DNA of 50,019 bases, taken from assembly GCA_023511535.1 (NCBI GenBank), contig JAIMBK010000016.1, forward strand, positions 1 through 50,019. The letters are read 5' to 3'. The notes beneath the pieces are model-generated. The model was not told where the DNA came from, did no database searches, and worked only from the letters and a program-made list of their open reading frames with translations. This DNA comes from Armatimonadota bacterium (GTDB taxonomy: Bacteria; Bacillota; Desulfotomaculia; Desulfotomaculales; Nap2-2B). Below, piece after piece: positions 32,963 through 41,013 of this stretch; position 1 is the first letter of the stretch, and the number at the start of each line of letters is the position of its first letter. The position numbers and the translations under genes are program-made.

Positions 32963-34414
32963 ATGAGCAAAAAGATTCTTCCGGTGATGATGCTGACCGT
33001 ACTTGTTCTTTTTTGTTTTTTTACCCCTGTTCCGGCGGCGCAGGCCTTCGAAAACGTTGAACAGGGAATCGGGGCAATGCACGAGATCATGGAATACATA
33101 TATAATCACCACCTCAGCCGGCCTGAAGTTGATGGATTGACCGAAGGGGCCATCCGGGGAATGATCGAAACGTTGCAAGACCCCTATACGGAGTACCTGA
33201 GCCCGGAGAATTTAAGCAAATTTGTCAGCTCCTTAGACGGCGGGTTTTCGGGGATTGGGGTGGAACTGGAAGCACAGGAGCCTTATCCAGTGGTGACCAG
33301 GGTAATTGCGGGCTCGCCGGCGGCGCAGGCCGGCCTGCGGGCGGGGGATCAGATCCGGCAGGTGGATGGTGAAGACCTGGCGGAGCGACCGCTTCCCGAA
33401 GTGGTCGAAAAAATTCGCGGTCCCCAGGGCAGCCCGGTGCGTTTAACGATCCGGAGGCCCGGCGCGGGGGAGTTTACGGTCGAGATCAAGCGGGCCGAAG
33501 TGGTCGGTCCGACCTGCGAGTGGCGGATGCTGCCCGAAAACGCAGGTTATATCTACATTCATACTTTCGGCACCCGGACTGCGGAGGAATTTAAAGGGGC
33601 CCTGGCGGAACTGCAGAAAGCCGGGCTCAAGGGGTTGATTCTTGATCTCCGGAACGACCCGGGCGGTTACCTGCAGGCCGCCGTGGACATCGCCGGTTGT
33701 TTTTTGCCCCCCGGAAAACTGGTGGTGACGACCCTTGACCGGGACGGCGACCGGGAAGAATACAAAACCGCCGGCGAGGGGAACAGTTTTACTCTTCCGC
33801 TGGTGGTTTTGATCAACCAATATAGCGCCAGCGCCGCCGAGGTGCTGGCCGGCGCGCTCGCGGACCACCGGGCGGCGGTTCTGCTGGGCACGCGTTCTTA
33901 CGGAAAAGGGGTCGTTCAGGCCGTCATTCCCCTGCAGGCGGGCGGGGCGCTCAAGATGACCATTGCCCGCTACCTGACGCCGCAAGGGGTCTCCATCGAC
34001 CAAAACGGTCTTTTGCCGGATCGCCTGGTCTCTACGCCGGAACTGCAGCTGATTCTTGCCCGCCAGTTAATCAATTTCCGGGAAACCCGGCAAATCAGAT
34101 TTGCCGTGGACGGGAGCGGGGTTGTTTTAGACGGAGAAAAAGTCGGCAACCGCTGGATTCCCCTTCGGTCACAGGAGGGAAATGAATTTTACCTCCCGCT
34201 GCGTTTTACCCTGGAGGCCATCGGCTACGAGGTAAAATGGCAGGAGTCGACCGGGGAGATTGCCGTAAAGGGCAAGGGGCGGGAATTTTTCTTCCCCCTG
34301 AACGGGAAAAATTTACTGGTGAGTGACGGGACCGCCTACCTGAAAACCGATTTCTTCCGCTTGATCGGTGTTAGGATTTACCAACAAGGAGACGAGTTGA
34401 TCCTGGAAACCTGA
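32963..34414 (+). CDS. ctpA: S41 family C-terminal processing protease (CtpA-like)
   Basis: 483 residues from the ATG at 32963 (MSKKILPVMM), GAGGTG 6 bases upstream. Signal peptide (about residues 1-28, LTVLVLFCFFTPVPAAQA). A PDZ domain (about 90-165, GGFSGIGVELEAQ) precedes the protease domain. The catalytic Ser is in NQYSASAAEVLAGAL and the Lys in GTRSYGKGVVQ. After the protease comes a copper amine oxidase N-domain-like module (about residues 375-480, GNEFYLPLRFTLEAIGYEV), a wall-associated domain common in Firmicutes. Exported serine protease, perhaps for sporulation signalling or wall maintenance. Confidence 0.92.
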   Translation: MSKKILPVMMLTVLVLFCFFTPVPAAQAFENVEQGIGAMHEIMEYIYNHHLSRPEVDGLTEGAIRGMIETLQDPYTEYLSPENLSKFVSSLDGGFSGIGVELEAQEPYPVVTRVIAGSPAAQAGLRAGDQIRQVDGEDLAERPLPEVVEKIRGPQGSPVRLTIRRPGAGEFTVEIKRAEVVGPTCEWRMLPENAGYIYIHTFGTRTAEEFKGALAELQKAGLKGLILDLRNDPGGYLQAAVDIAGCFLPPGKLVVTTLDRDGDREEYKTAGEGNSFTLPLVVLINQYSASAAEVLAGALADHRAAVLLGTRSYGKGVVQAVIPLQAGGALKMTIARYLTPQGVSIDQNGLLPDRLVSTPELQLILARQLINFRETRQIRFAVDGSGVVLDGEKVGNRWIPLRSQEGNEFYLPLRFTLEAIGYEVKWQESTGEIAVKGKGREFFFPLNGKNLLVSDGTAYLKTDFFRLIGVRIYQQGDELILET

Positions 34415-34541
34415 TTTGGGCCGGCAGGAATAAACGACAGGGTGTTGAATATTTGCATCAAGAGCCGTTTTTGGATCTCCAGGTGAGTTGCTCCTGGTGA
34501 TGTAGGGCTTCACGAGTGGTTTTGCATTAAGGGGTGGCAAA

Positions 34542-35753
34542 ATGGAAAGAAAAAATCAAGAGCGGGAGCGGAAGCCAAAGGTAGTTTCCCTGATTCAATT
34601 TAAATGGCGCCGCACGGGTCAGTTGCTGCGCCGCAAACTCGGCGAGTTTGCCGATCAACCCTTTTTTGCGCAGGAAGCCAGCCGGGCCAGGCAGGCTTAC
34701 GTTCAGGGCATCGATCCCTCCCTGGTTAGCGAATACGATGAATTTATCACGGAACGCTTTTTTGAGTGGTTTATTTTTGATTACCGGCTTTCCACGGGAA
34801 GAACGGTGATCGAACTTTTTGCCGAAAGCCCCGATTTATCGGCGGAGGAGCGGGAGCTTTTAGAGCAGTGGGTGAAGGCCCGCCTTACCCTGTACGAGGT
34901 AAAGGAAATTTTGCCGGGTAGGGGGGTTGTTTTGCAAGACTTGCTCGGGCGCCGGCAGGTTACGGTTAACGATACCAGCATAGCCCGGGAAATTTATCCC
35001 GGGATGATTTTGTTGATGCGCGTTTTAAAAGTGGGTGACCGGCATGAGTTTTCCACCAGCGGCCTGGCGCTCCCCGCTTTTTGCAAGGACGTTCTGCTGG
35101 CCAGGATCGAGGAAGTCTGGGGAGTTTTTTGCCGGAAAAGGAAACTCTCCTTAAAAGAGGGGCTGGATTTATTTTTAAAGGAAAATGCCTGTTTGTTAAA
35201 CGCCTGGGTAATCGAACTGGGGATTAATTACCTCTTCCCCCGGCTGGTCAACGATCAAAATGAGGACGTTCAGGAAATTGCCAGGGAAATTGTCAACACC
35301 CTTTTGGATGAGTACGGTAAAAACCAGGAACATCCCCGGTCCGCCCGGCGGAATTACTCCTGGCCGACCCCTGAATGTGCGCAGGTGGCCGACCAGGTGT
35401 CGGAAGATTTAAAAGGACGCGGGTATAACCGCCGACAAATTGACGCCGCCATACGTTTATGGTACGATTACTGCCTGCTGGCGCACCCTTCTTTCCGGAA
35501 GGCCGCCGTCTGGGTGGCTTCGGTGGTCTACACGATGGCCCGCCTGGAATTTGATAAAAAAGTAAATCAACACGTGCTGGCGGAAAAATACGGCGTTGCC
35601 GCTTCGACCATTTCAGCTAATTTCCGGAGCCTCTGCCGGACCTTAGAACTGGTGGCCTTTGACCGGCGTTATTCCACGCGGCGGCCGGTTCTATCCGGCC
35701 TCTACGAGAGCTACCCGCTGCTTGCCCGGATCCTGAAGGATCTCAAGCTGTAA
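34542..35753 (+). CDS. Conserved protein of unknown function with a C-terminal helix-turn-helix
   Basis: 403 residues, ATG after GGGGTGG. The N-terminal half (FAQEASRARQAYVQG, then FFEWFIFDYRL) and the middle beta-rich region (GVVLQDLLGRRQVTVNDTS) are unlike any enzyme I can name. The C-terminal region, about residues 285-375, is cyclin/TFIIB-like helical and contains HVLAEKYGVAASTISANFRSL, a helix-turn-helix. No signal peptide. It may bind nucleic acid; function unknown. Confidence 0.7.
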   Translation: MERKNQERERKPKVVSLIQFKWRRTGQLLRRKLGEFADQPFFAQEASRARQAYVQGIDPSLVSEYDEFITERFFEWFIFDYRLSTGRTVIELFAESPDLSAEERELLEQWVKARLTLYEVKEILPGRGVVLQDLLGRRQVTVNDTSIAREIYPGMILLMRVLKVGDRHEFSTSGLALPAFCKDVLLARIEEVWGVFCRKRKLSLKEGLDLFLKENACLLNAWVIELGINYLFPRLVNDQNEDVQEIAREIVNTLLDEYGKNQEHPRSARRNYSWPTPECAQVADQVSEDLKGRGYNRRQIDAAIRLWYDYCLLAHPSFRKAAVWVASVVYTMARLEFDKKVNQHVLAEKYGVAASTISANFRSLCRTLELVAFDRRYSTRRPVLSGLYESYPLLARILKDLKL

Positions 35754-35840
35754 TTGATGCTGTATTGAAACCAGCCGTTAACTGTCAGGCCGGGCCGCTA
35801 TAAGGTTTTTCCTGTGTCCGGGGCGCCAGGAGGGGTAGCG

Positions 35841-36458
35841 TTGGAGTTTGTTGCCAGCCTTTTGGAGGTTGTAATTGAGCGGACGGTGGCTTTCATTTCT
35901 GCGCTGGGTTACTGGGGAATTGCCATTGGCATGGCGATCGAGAGTGCCAATGTGCCCCTGCCCAGCGAAGTGATTCTTCCCTTTGGAGGCTATCTGGTTT
36001 CGACAGGGCGGCTGGACTTTACCTGGGCCGCCCTGGCGGGTGCCGCCGGCGGTACGGCAGGCTCGATTTTTTCCTACTTTCTGGGGTTGTGGGGCGGCCG
36101 TCCTTTTCTGTTGCGCTACGGGCGCTATTGTGGAATTTCCCCCCGGCACCTGGCGCTGGCCGAGGATTGGTTTGCGCGCTACGGCGAGGCTACCGTCTTT
36201 TTTACCCGCCTGATGCCGGTGATCCGGACCTTTATTTCTTTCCCCGCCGGAATTTCCCGGATGAATTTCGGACGTTTTGTGGTCTACACGTTTTTAGGCT
36301 CCCTTCCCTGGTGTTTTTTCCTGACCTATTTGGGTTTAAAAATGGGTCAGCACTGGGAGGATTTAAAGTACTGGTTCCACCGCTTCGATGTGCTGGTCGT
36401 CCTGGCGCTGGCGCTGGCGGCGGTTTACCTCTGGAGAAAAAGAAAGCAGGGCCGGTAG
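35841..36458 (+). CDS. DedA family membrane protein
   Basis: 205 residues from a TTG at 35841 with AGGAGGGG upstream; the frame could start at 35814. Several membrane helices, with family motifs ANVPLPSEVILPFGGYLV, AGAAGGTAGSIFSYFLG and FFTRLMPVIRTFISFPAGISRM (conserved Arg residues). DedA proteins help recycle or flip lipid carriers and phospholipids and support membrane homeostasis. A basic C-terminus ends in RKRKQGR. Confidence 0.9.
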   Translation: MEFVASLLEVVIERTVAFISALGYWGIAIGMAIESANVPLPSEVILPFGGYLVSTGRLDFTWAALAGAAGGTAGSIFSYFLGLWGGRPFLLRYGRYCGISPRHLALAEDWFARYGEATVFFTRLMPVIRTFISFPAGISRMNFGRFVVYTFLGSLPWCFFLTYLGLKMGQHWEDLKYWFHRFDVLVVLALALAAVYLWRKRKQGR

Positions 36459-36477
36459 AGAGCGGGTAGAAAGGGAG

Positions 36478-36535
36478 AAGAGGCACAAAGGCGCTGAGGC
36501 CCAAGAGGAACAAAAGCACTAAGACACAAGAGAAA
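36478..36535. repeat. Second GGCACAAA-type repeat patch
   Basis: Decayed copies (GGCACAAAGG, GAGGCCCAAG, GCACTAAGACACAAGAG) between dedA and dacF, of the same kind as 29651-29757. Confidence 0.55.
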
Positions 36536-36622
36536 TTGAACATTCATAATAAGTGGAAAACAGTTATCGTTATGATCAACTCCCGTTGATATCCGTACCG
36601 GTAATATCCGCAATGAACAGAT

Positions 36623-36675
36623 CCTTCCTTTCATAAAACTCTGTCCGAAAGCGGACAATAAGGTTGAAAGGAAGG
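36623..36675 (+). promoter_or_regulatory. Structured 5' leader hiding the dacF ribosome binding site
   Basis: CCTTCCTTTCA (36623-36633) is the exact inverse complement of TGAAAGGAAGG (36665-36675), which holds the ribosome binding site 7 bases before the dacF ATG. Between them is a second hairpin, TGTCCG/CGGACA (36642-36657). TTTTT follows the outer stem, so it could act as an attenuator as well as a translational block. Confidence 0.65.
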
Positions 36676-36682
36676 TTTTTCG

Positions 36683-37804
36683 ATGCGGAAAAAATTGCTG
36701 GGTGCGGGACTATTCTTCATCGTCACGCTTTGCTTTTTATTGCCGGGCAATGCTCTGGCCGGTCCCCCGGAAGTCACGGCGGACGCCGCCGTTTTAATGG
36801 ACGCCGCCACCGGCCGGGTTTTTTATGCGAAAAATCCCCACCAGCGGCGCTCCCCCGCCAGCCTGACCAAGATCATGACCGCCCTTTTGGCCCTGGAATA
36901 CGGTAACCTGGACGATGTGGTTACCGTCAGCCCGCGGGCCGCTTCCATTTTCGAAGGATCCGTCATCGACCTGCACCCGGGCGATAAAATTACCCTGCGC
37001 AATTTGCTGAAAGCGGCTCTGATCATGTCGGCCAACGATAGTACAGTAGCGATTGCCGAACACGTAGGGGGGTCGGAAGAAAAGTTTCTGCAAATGATGA
37101 ACGCGAAGGCCGCCCTTTTGGGAGCTTTGCATACGCGCTACGCCAATACCAACGGATACACTCACCCCAACCATTATTCCACGGCTTACGACCTGGCCCT
37201 GATCACCAGATACGCCTTAAACAACCCCCGGTTCAGGCAGTTTGTCGGCACCAGGGACGACGTGGTGGAATGGTGGGGGCAGCCCCGAAAAGAAGTCATC
37301 CACAATACCAACCGCTTGCTGCACGGAGGGTACCCGGGAGTTGACGGGGTGAAGACGGGTTCCACCGCCAGCGCCGGGAATTGCCTGATTGCCTCGGCCA
37401 GGCGGGGTGACCGGCGGCTGATTACGGTGGTGTTGCACAGCCAGAACCGCTATGCGGACACCATTAGACTGCTCGATTACGGCTTTGGAGAAATCGAGCA
37501 GGTTATCCTGTGCAAAAACGGGGAAGCCGTGCGGAGTTGCCCCGTCCGGGAGGGAGTGCTTCCCGAAGTAACGGCTGCCGCCAAAGAAGATATCCTGGTG
37601 GATGTTCTTCGCGAGGAGATCCCCCGGCTGAAAAGGCAGGTTTCCCTGGTTGATTCTGTGCCGGCCCCGGTGCAGGCCGGCCAAAAGCTTGGTGAGGCAG
37701 TTTTTTACCTGGGCGAAAACGAACTGGGCCGGGTTCAGCTGGTGGCGGCCCGGACAGTGCCGCGAAAAGGATGGCTGACCAGGCTGCGGGAAAAAATTTT
37801 TTAA
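36683..37804 (+). CDS. dacF: D-Ala-D-Ala carboxypeptidase (DacF-like, penicillin-binding protein)
   Basis: 373 residues. Signal peptide about 1-26 (LFFIVTLCFLLPGNALA). Serine-type carboxypeptidase motifs in order: SLTK (catalytic Ser and Lys, about residue 60), SAN (about 118) and KTGST (about 230). A C-terminal beta domain (about 275-350) and an amphipathic tail (TRLREKIF) anchor it to the membrane. It trims pentapeptides in peptidoglycan; DacF controls cross-linking in spore cortex. The specific name is by similarity only. Confidence 0.92.
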   Translation: MRKKLLGAGLFFIVTLCFLLPGNALAGPPEVTADAAVLMDAATGRVFYAKNPHQRRSPASLTKIMTALLALEYGNLDDVVTVSPRAASIFEGSVIDLHPGDKITLRNLLKAALIMSANDSTVAIAEHVGGSEEKFLQMMNAKAALLGALHTRYANTNGYTHPNHYSTAYDLALITRYALNNPRFRQFVGTRDDVVEWWGQPRKEVIHNTNRLLHGGYPGVDGVKTGSTASAGNCLIASARRGDRRLITVVLHSQNRYADTIRLLDYGFGEIEQVILCKNGEAVRSCPVREGVLPEVTAAAKEDILVDVLREEIPRLKRQVSLVDSVPAPVQAGQKLGEAVFYLGENELGRVQLVAARTVPRKGWLTRLREKIF

Positions 37805-37851
37805 GCGGCCTGGCCCGCCCCTGATTATTTTGTTCAGGTCCTTTATACCCC

Positions 37852-37880
37852 TTGACATTTGATCTGTTTTTAGAGATAAT
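37852..37880 (+). promoter_or_regulatory. tRNA-Val promoter
   Basis: TTGACA (37852-37857), 17 bases, GATAAT (37875-37880), 12 bases before the tRNA. Confidence 0.8.
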
Positions 37881-37891
37881 AAAGTTGTCGC

Positions 37892-37966
37892 GGGCGGGTA
37901 GTTCAGTGGGAGAACGCTTGCTTGACACGCAAGAGGTCGTTGGTTCAATTCCAATCCCGCCCACCA
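37892..37966 (+). tRNA. tRNA-Val (GAC)
   Basis: 75 bases with encoded CCA. Acceptor GGGCGGG/CCCGCCC, anticodon stem CTTGC/GCAAG with loop TTGACAC giving GAC, T loop TTCAATT. An integrase gene lies directly downstream, so this is the att site of another element. I did not find the expected second copy of the tRNA 3' end in the window. Confidence 0.96.
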
Positions 37967-37995
37967 GGAATATCAAGGGTTTGCGGGGTCGGGGG

Positions 37996-38034
37996 TTACT
38001 GCAAAAAGGCGATTTTACTGCAAAATTACTGCAA
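37996..38034 (+). repeat. Three direct TTACTGCAA integrase arm-type sites
   Basis: Exact copies at 37996, 38015 and 38026, between tRNA-Val and the integrase stop. Inverse copies lie at 39664 and 39675, on the other side of the integrase and its partner gene. Confidence 0.75.
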
Positions 38035-38051
38035 TGAAAAATGGCCGGGTT

Positions 38052-39227
38052 TTATTCCCGGCCAGGTTTCCCATTGAAGAGGATGTCGTTTATCTTTGCT
38101 GACGCCTTCTTCTTCAGCTTTTCCGTTACCGTGGTGTATATATCCGCCGTGATGTTCAGCCTGGCATGCCGGAGGAGCTCCTGCACCGTCTTCATTTCTT
38201 CGCCTGCTTCCAGAAGCAACGTGGCGAAGGTGTGACGCAGGTTATGAAAGCTGGTCTTCGGTATGCCTGCTTTTTTTAGTAGCCGCTCATAACGCCGGGT
38301 GAAGGCGCGGGGGTCTAACTGGCCGCCGTTTTCGCTGCAGAACACCAGGCCGTTATCCTGGTATTCCCCCTGGAAAAAGCCTTTCTCTTCCTGCTGCCGG
38401 ATCTGGTGTTTGACCAGCTCCCAGACGATGTTTTCCGGTATCGGCACGCTGGCCTTGCTCTTCTCCGTCTTTGGGGGGTTATATTCCAGCTTTGTTTTCC
38501 GGGGTCCGTTCTCGTCCCTTACCCTGGCAACGGTCTGGTTAACAAAAACCCTTCCGTTCTCTAAGTCTAAGTCCTGCCAGCGCAGGGCAAGCAGTTCGCC
38601 CCGGCGAAGGCCGGTTCCCAGTTCCAAAAGGTAGGCCGCATATAGCCGATCCTGCTCCGCTACCTCTAAAAATTTTTGCACCTGCTCCGCCGTCAAGGGC
38701 TGGATTTCCTTGTACTTTAGCGGGGGCAGTTCCGTTGCATCGTTCACGTTCCGGTAAACAAGCTGTTCTTTTAGCGCCTGCTTTAAAGCGCCATTGATGA
38801 TCAGGGAAAGACGGTGAACCAGGCTGCTTGATTTTTCTTCCTTCAGCTTCTGGTTATATAGCCCTTGCAAGTCTCCTGCCTGGAGTTTTTGAAGCGGGAT
38901 ATGGCCAATAGCGGGCTTGATATGGCATCTGATCATGGTTTCGTAGTTATCCCAGGTGGTCTTGCGTACCCTGGCCTTCTTGTAAGTGTTCAGCCATTTA
39001 TCCAGCCAATCCCCCAGGGTGATTTTATCCGGTTCCACGAAGGCACCAATATTCTTCTCGTGGGCCACCTTTGTAAGCCAGTCCTGGGCATCTTTGCGGG
39101 TCTCAAAGTATTTCGTGATCCGCTTCAGCTTACCATCTGCACCGTAGCCGATGGAAGCCTGGGCCATCCATTTGCCGGATTTTTTATGTCTGTAGACGGT
39201 TCCTTCCCCGTGGCCTCTTTTAGCCAT
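38052..39227 (-). CDS. int: Tyrosine-recombinase integrase of the tRNA-Val element
   Basis: 391 residues from the ATG at 39227 (MAKRGHGEGTVYRH), AAGGAGG 9 bases upstream. N-terminal AP2-type arm-binding domain (about residues 1-60), SAM-like core-binding domain (about 65-150) and catalytic domain with Arg in GTGLRRGELLALRW, HNLRHTFATLLLEAG and the final Tyr in ITADIYTTV. A different type from the E1 integrase, which lacks the AP2 domain. It overlaps the ribbon-helix-helix gene by 8 bases. Confidence 0.93.
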   Translation of the reverse strand: MAKRGHGEGTVYRHKKSGKWMAQASIGYGADGKLKRITKYFETRKDAQDWLTKVAHEKNIGAFVEPDKITLGDWLDKWLNTYKKARVRKTTWDNYETMIRCHIKPAIGHIPLQKLQAGDLQGLYNQKLKEEKSSSLVHRLSLIINGALKQALKEQLVYRNVNDATELPPLKYKEIQPLTAEQVQKFLEVAEQDRLYAAYLLELGTGLRRGELLALRWQDLDLENGRVFVNQTVARVRDENGPRKTKLEYNPPKTEKSKASVPIPENIVWELVKHQIRQQEEKGFFQGEYQDNGLVFCSENGGQLDPRAFTRRYERLLKKAGIPKTSFHNLRHTFATLLLEAGEEMKTVQELLRHARLNITADIYTTVTEKLKKKASAKINDILFNGKPGRE

Positions 39228-39375
39228 CCTTTTTCGCCTCCTTAACTTTTTCCAGGTATTCATTTACCGCAGTGATGACCAGCTTGCTCATTGACATGCC
39301 TAATAGGGCAGCTTCCGCCTTGACTTGTCTGTGCCACTCAACGGGCACCCGGATTAGCATTTTGTGGTCTTTCAT
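39220..39375 (-). CDS. Small ribbon-helix-helix protein, likely integrase partner
   Basis: 51 residues: MKDHKMLIRVPVEWHRQVKA, then ALLGMSMSKLVITAVNEYLE. The strand-helix-helix layout fits Arc/CopG. AGGAGGTG precedes its ATG and its end overlaps the integrase start, so both are made from one transcript. It may be an excision factor or a repressor of the integrase promoter. Confidence 0.75.
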   Translation of the reverse strand: MKDHKMLIRVPVEWHRQVKAEAALLGMSMSKLVITAVNEYLEKVKEAKKDG

Positions 39376-39395
39376 GAAAAACACCTCCTGCTATC

Positions 39396-39424
39396 ATTGT
39401 ATAGCAAGATATATAGATAGTCAA
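39396..39424 (-). promoter_or_regulatory. Promoter of the ribbon-helix-helix/integrase pair
   Basis: On the minus strand TTGACT (39419-39424) and TACAAT (39396-39401), 17 bases apart. The spacer AGTCAAGATATATAGATA region is a likely operator. Confidence 0.75.
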
Positions 39425-39611
39425 GAGGTATTTTTATTGTAAAAAGAAAAGTTTTTTGAGGGGTGAAAAGAACAGTGTGCCACCGCGTTAATAAGTGCAC
39501 TTAAAAAATTCAAAATTTGACCCGCCGTTCAAATTTTACCCATCGGTAGAAAGATGACTGCCTGGTAAGATTATGACCATCCGGTTATCATATCCTAGTG
39601 AAACACTCGGG

Positions 39612-39641
39612 ATTAATTCCGGGTGAATCGGTAGGAATTAC
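39612..39641 (+). repeat. 30-bp direct repeat, left copy
   Basis: ATTAATTCCG, GTGAAT, GGT and GGAATTAC blocks match 46693-46722 at 27 of 30 positions. Palindromic parts (ATTAAT, GGAATTAC...) suggest protein binding. Confidence 0.7.
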
Positions 39642-39663
39642 GGGCATCCTCACCGATTACCCA

Positions 39664-39683
39664 TTGCAGTAAAATTGCAGTAC
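39664..39683 (-). repeat. Two inverse TTACTGCAA sites
   Basis: TTGCAGTAA (39664-39672) and TTGCAGTAC (39675-39683), inverse to the three copies beside tRNA-Val. As arm-type sites normally lie at both ends of an integrated element, the end of the tRNA-Val element may have been near here. Confidence 0.65.
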
Positions 39684-40046
39684 GCCTTCTGGAGTGCTTA
39701 TGTCACAAGGCATCCGGGTATGCCTCATCCCTTCAAGGGAAGAGGCTATACGTCCGACAAAAAGGGGACGTTTGGGGTGTCCATCGTGTTTTGGTGGTCT
39801 TGGATCAACCTTCGCTGACTACCATAGGGGTTGTTCCACTTGTGACACTTGATCCATTAGGGGGATATAACAAACCCTCCGGTTACGCTGGTGCAAAGGT
39901 GCAAAAAAGAAAAGCCGTACCCTGCAAGCCTACGGCGGCAAGGCTTTCCGGCATCGGCATTTTTGCACCCCTTTTGCACCTGGGGGTGCTATAGGGTGCA
40001 GCCGGTGCGAAACATATCCCGCATTGGCGCAGCCATCGCTTTAAGC

Positions 40047-40304
40047 CTACAGCATCATCAAGGCCAGCAACGCCTGAGAATCAAGCGGGGGCGGCGGGCC
40101 GGGGCGGTAAGAAGGGCAGGAAACTACTTTGAAGAATGTCCCTGCGTCCGTTTCTAAGACAAGGGCTTTCGCCTGGACTGCTTGCAGGCCGGCCTGAGCA
40201 TCCCTTTCCCAGAAAAATGCACAATCCGCACCGGTCGCGTTGGCACACCGCCAACAAAGAGATTCCTGCTCATGGAAGGGTGAAAGGAAAGGGTTTTTTC
40301 GCAC
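40047..40304 (-). CDS. Small Cys-rich protein, E2 copy
   Basis: About 85 residues from a GTG at 40304 (MRKNPFLSPFHEQ) with AAAGGAGG 6 bases upstream. LCWRCANATGADCAFF and VVSCPS give four Cys that could bind zinc; the end PPPPLDSQALLALMML is nearly identical to the E1 protein (4831-5106). Same position relative to the hairpin array. Function unknown. Confidence 0.7.
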   Translation of the reverse strand: MRKNPFLSPFHEQESLCWRCANATGADCAFFWERDAQAGLQAVQAKALVLETDAGTFFKVVSCPSYRPGPPPPLDSQALLALMML

Positions 40305-40403
40305 ATCCGTCCTCCTTTCGGGCACCCCAGGGGGGGAGGGTCGCGGCGGAAGCGAAGAGTATTACTTACCGTCAACTTTACCCCGAAAATCCGCTTTTAT
40401 CAA

Positions 40404-40805
40404 ATCGGGTCGTCAGATTTCTGACAACCCGATCCGTCCTTACTTTATGGGGTTATCCATTTTCCCCGCACCCCGCACCACGCAAGGCTTTCCTGCACTT
40501 TTGGGGTACGTCATTTTTGCAAAATGTGCTCATTTTGGGCACATTTTTCCGGTAGTTTTCAAGAGGGCAAAAGTCCTCTTGATTTTCCCCGGTGGACAAT
40601 TTGTCCACCGGATGTAACTGGGTCATTTTGACCCAATTTCTCCCGGTGCTTATTTTGAGCACCGGTAGCTTCCAGAGCAAGAGGGCAAAAAGTCCTCTTG
40701 ATTTTCACCGGGTGGACAATTTGCCCTTTCGCCAACGCCAGCAACGGAAGCTATGGCTTTGGCAGTGGCGTGGCTTCCGGTGCTTGGGGACAAATTGTCC
40801 CCAAG
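40404..40805. repeat. Hairpin array of E2 (eight clear palindromes)
   Basis: Arm and spacer in order: 40404-40433 (ATCGGGT outer, GTCAG inner), 40521-40547 (AAAATGTGCT, CATTTTG), 40560-40581 (CAAGAGGG, CAAAAG), 40589-40611 (CCGGTGGA, CAATTTG), 40619-40635 (TGGGT, CATTTTG), 40643-40665 (CCGGTGCT, TATTTTG), 40678-40700 (CAAGAGGG, CAAAAAG), 40783-40805 (CTTGGGGA, CAAATTG). A degenerate copy lies near 40709-40725. No certain gene in 40305-40950. Same site and flanks as the E1 array. Confidence 0.85.
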
Positions 40806-40955
40806 CTCTTTCTTTTCTCCCCATAGTGCCCAAAAAATCCCCCACTACCAGGGGAAAAACTCCCCCAAAAATCCCTTGTTCCGGGACGGGGTAAATCCGG
40901 AGTGAAAATCAAAGTTTTTTCATTCGCAGAGAATTCGGACAATTCCCCGGAAGAG

Positions 40956-40976
40956 AAAAGCCCGCACATAGCGGGC
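40956..40976 (-). terminator. Terminator of the E2 leftward operon
   Basis: Minus strand GCCCGC, loop TATGT, GCGGGC, TTTT; homologous to 5724-5745 with an almost identical flank. Confidence 0.8.
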
Positions 40977-41013
40977 CGGAAAAGGGGGTGAAAACAAGGT
41001 GGTTTGCTTCATT

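Larger units (their letters stand above)
39425..40046. other. Gene-free left part of E2 with repeats
   Basis: No gene seen in about 620 bases. It holds AAAATTTGA/TCAAATTTT inverted repeats near 39510-39537, the direct repeat 39612-39641, the two inverse TTACTGCAA sites (39664-39683) and a large inverted repeat GGTGCAAAGGTGCAAAA (39890) / TTTTGCACC-type (39960-39980) enclosing GCCGTA/TACGGC hairpins. This could be a control or replication region. Confidence 0.6.
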
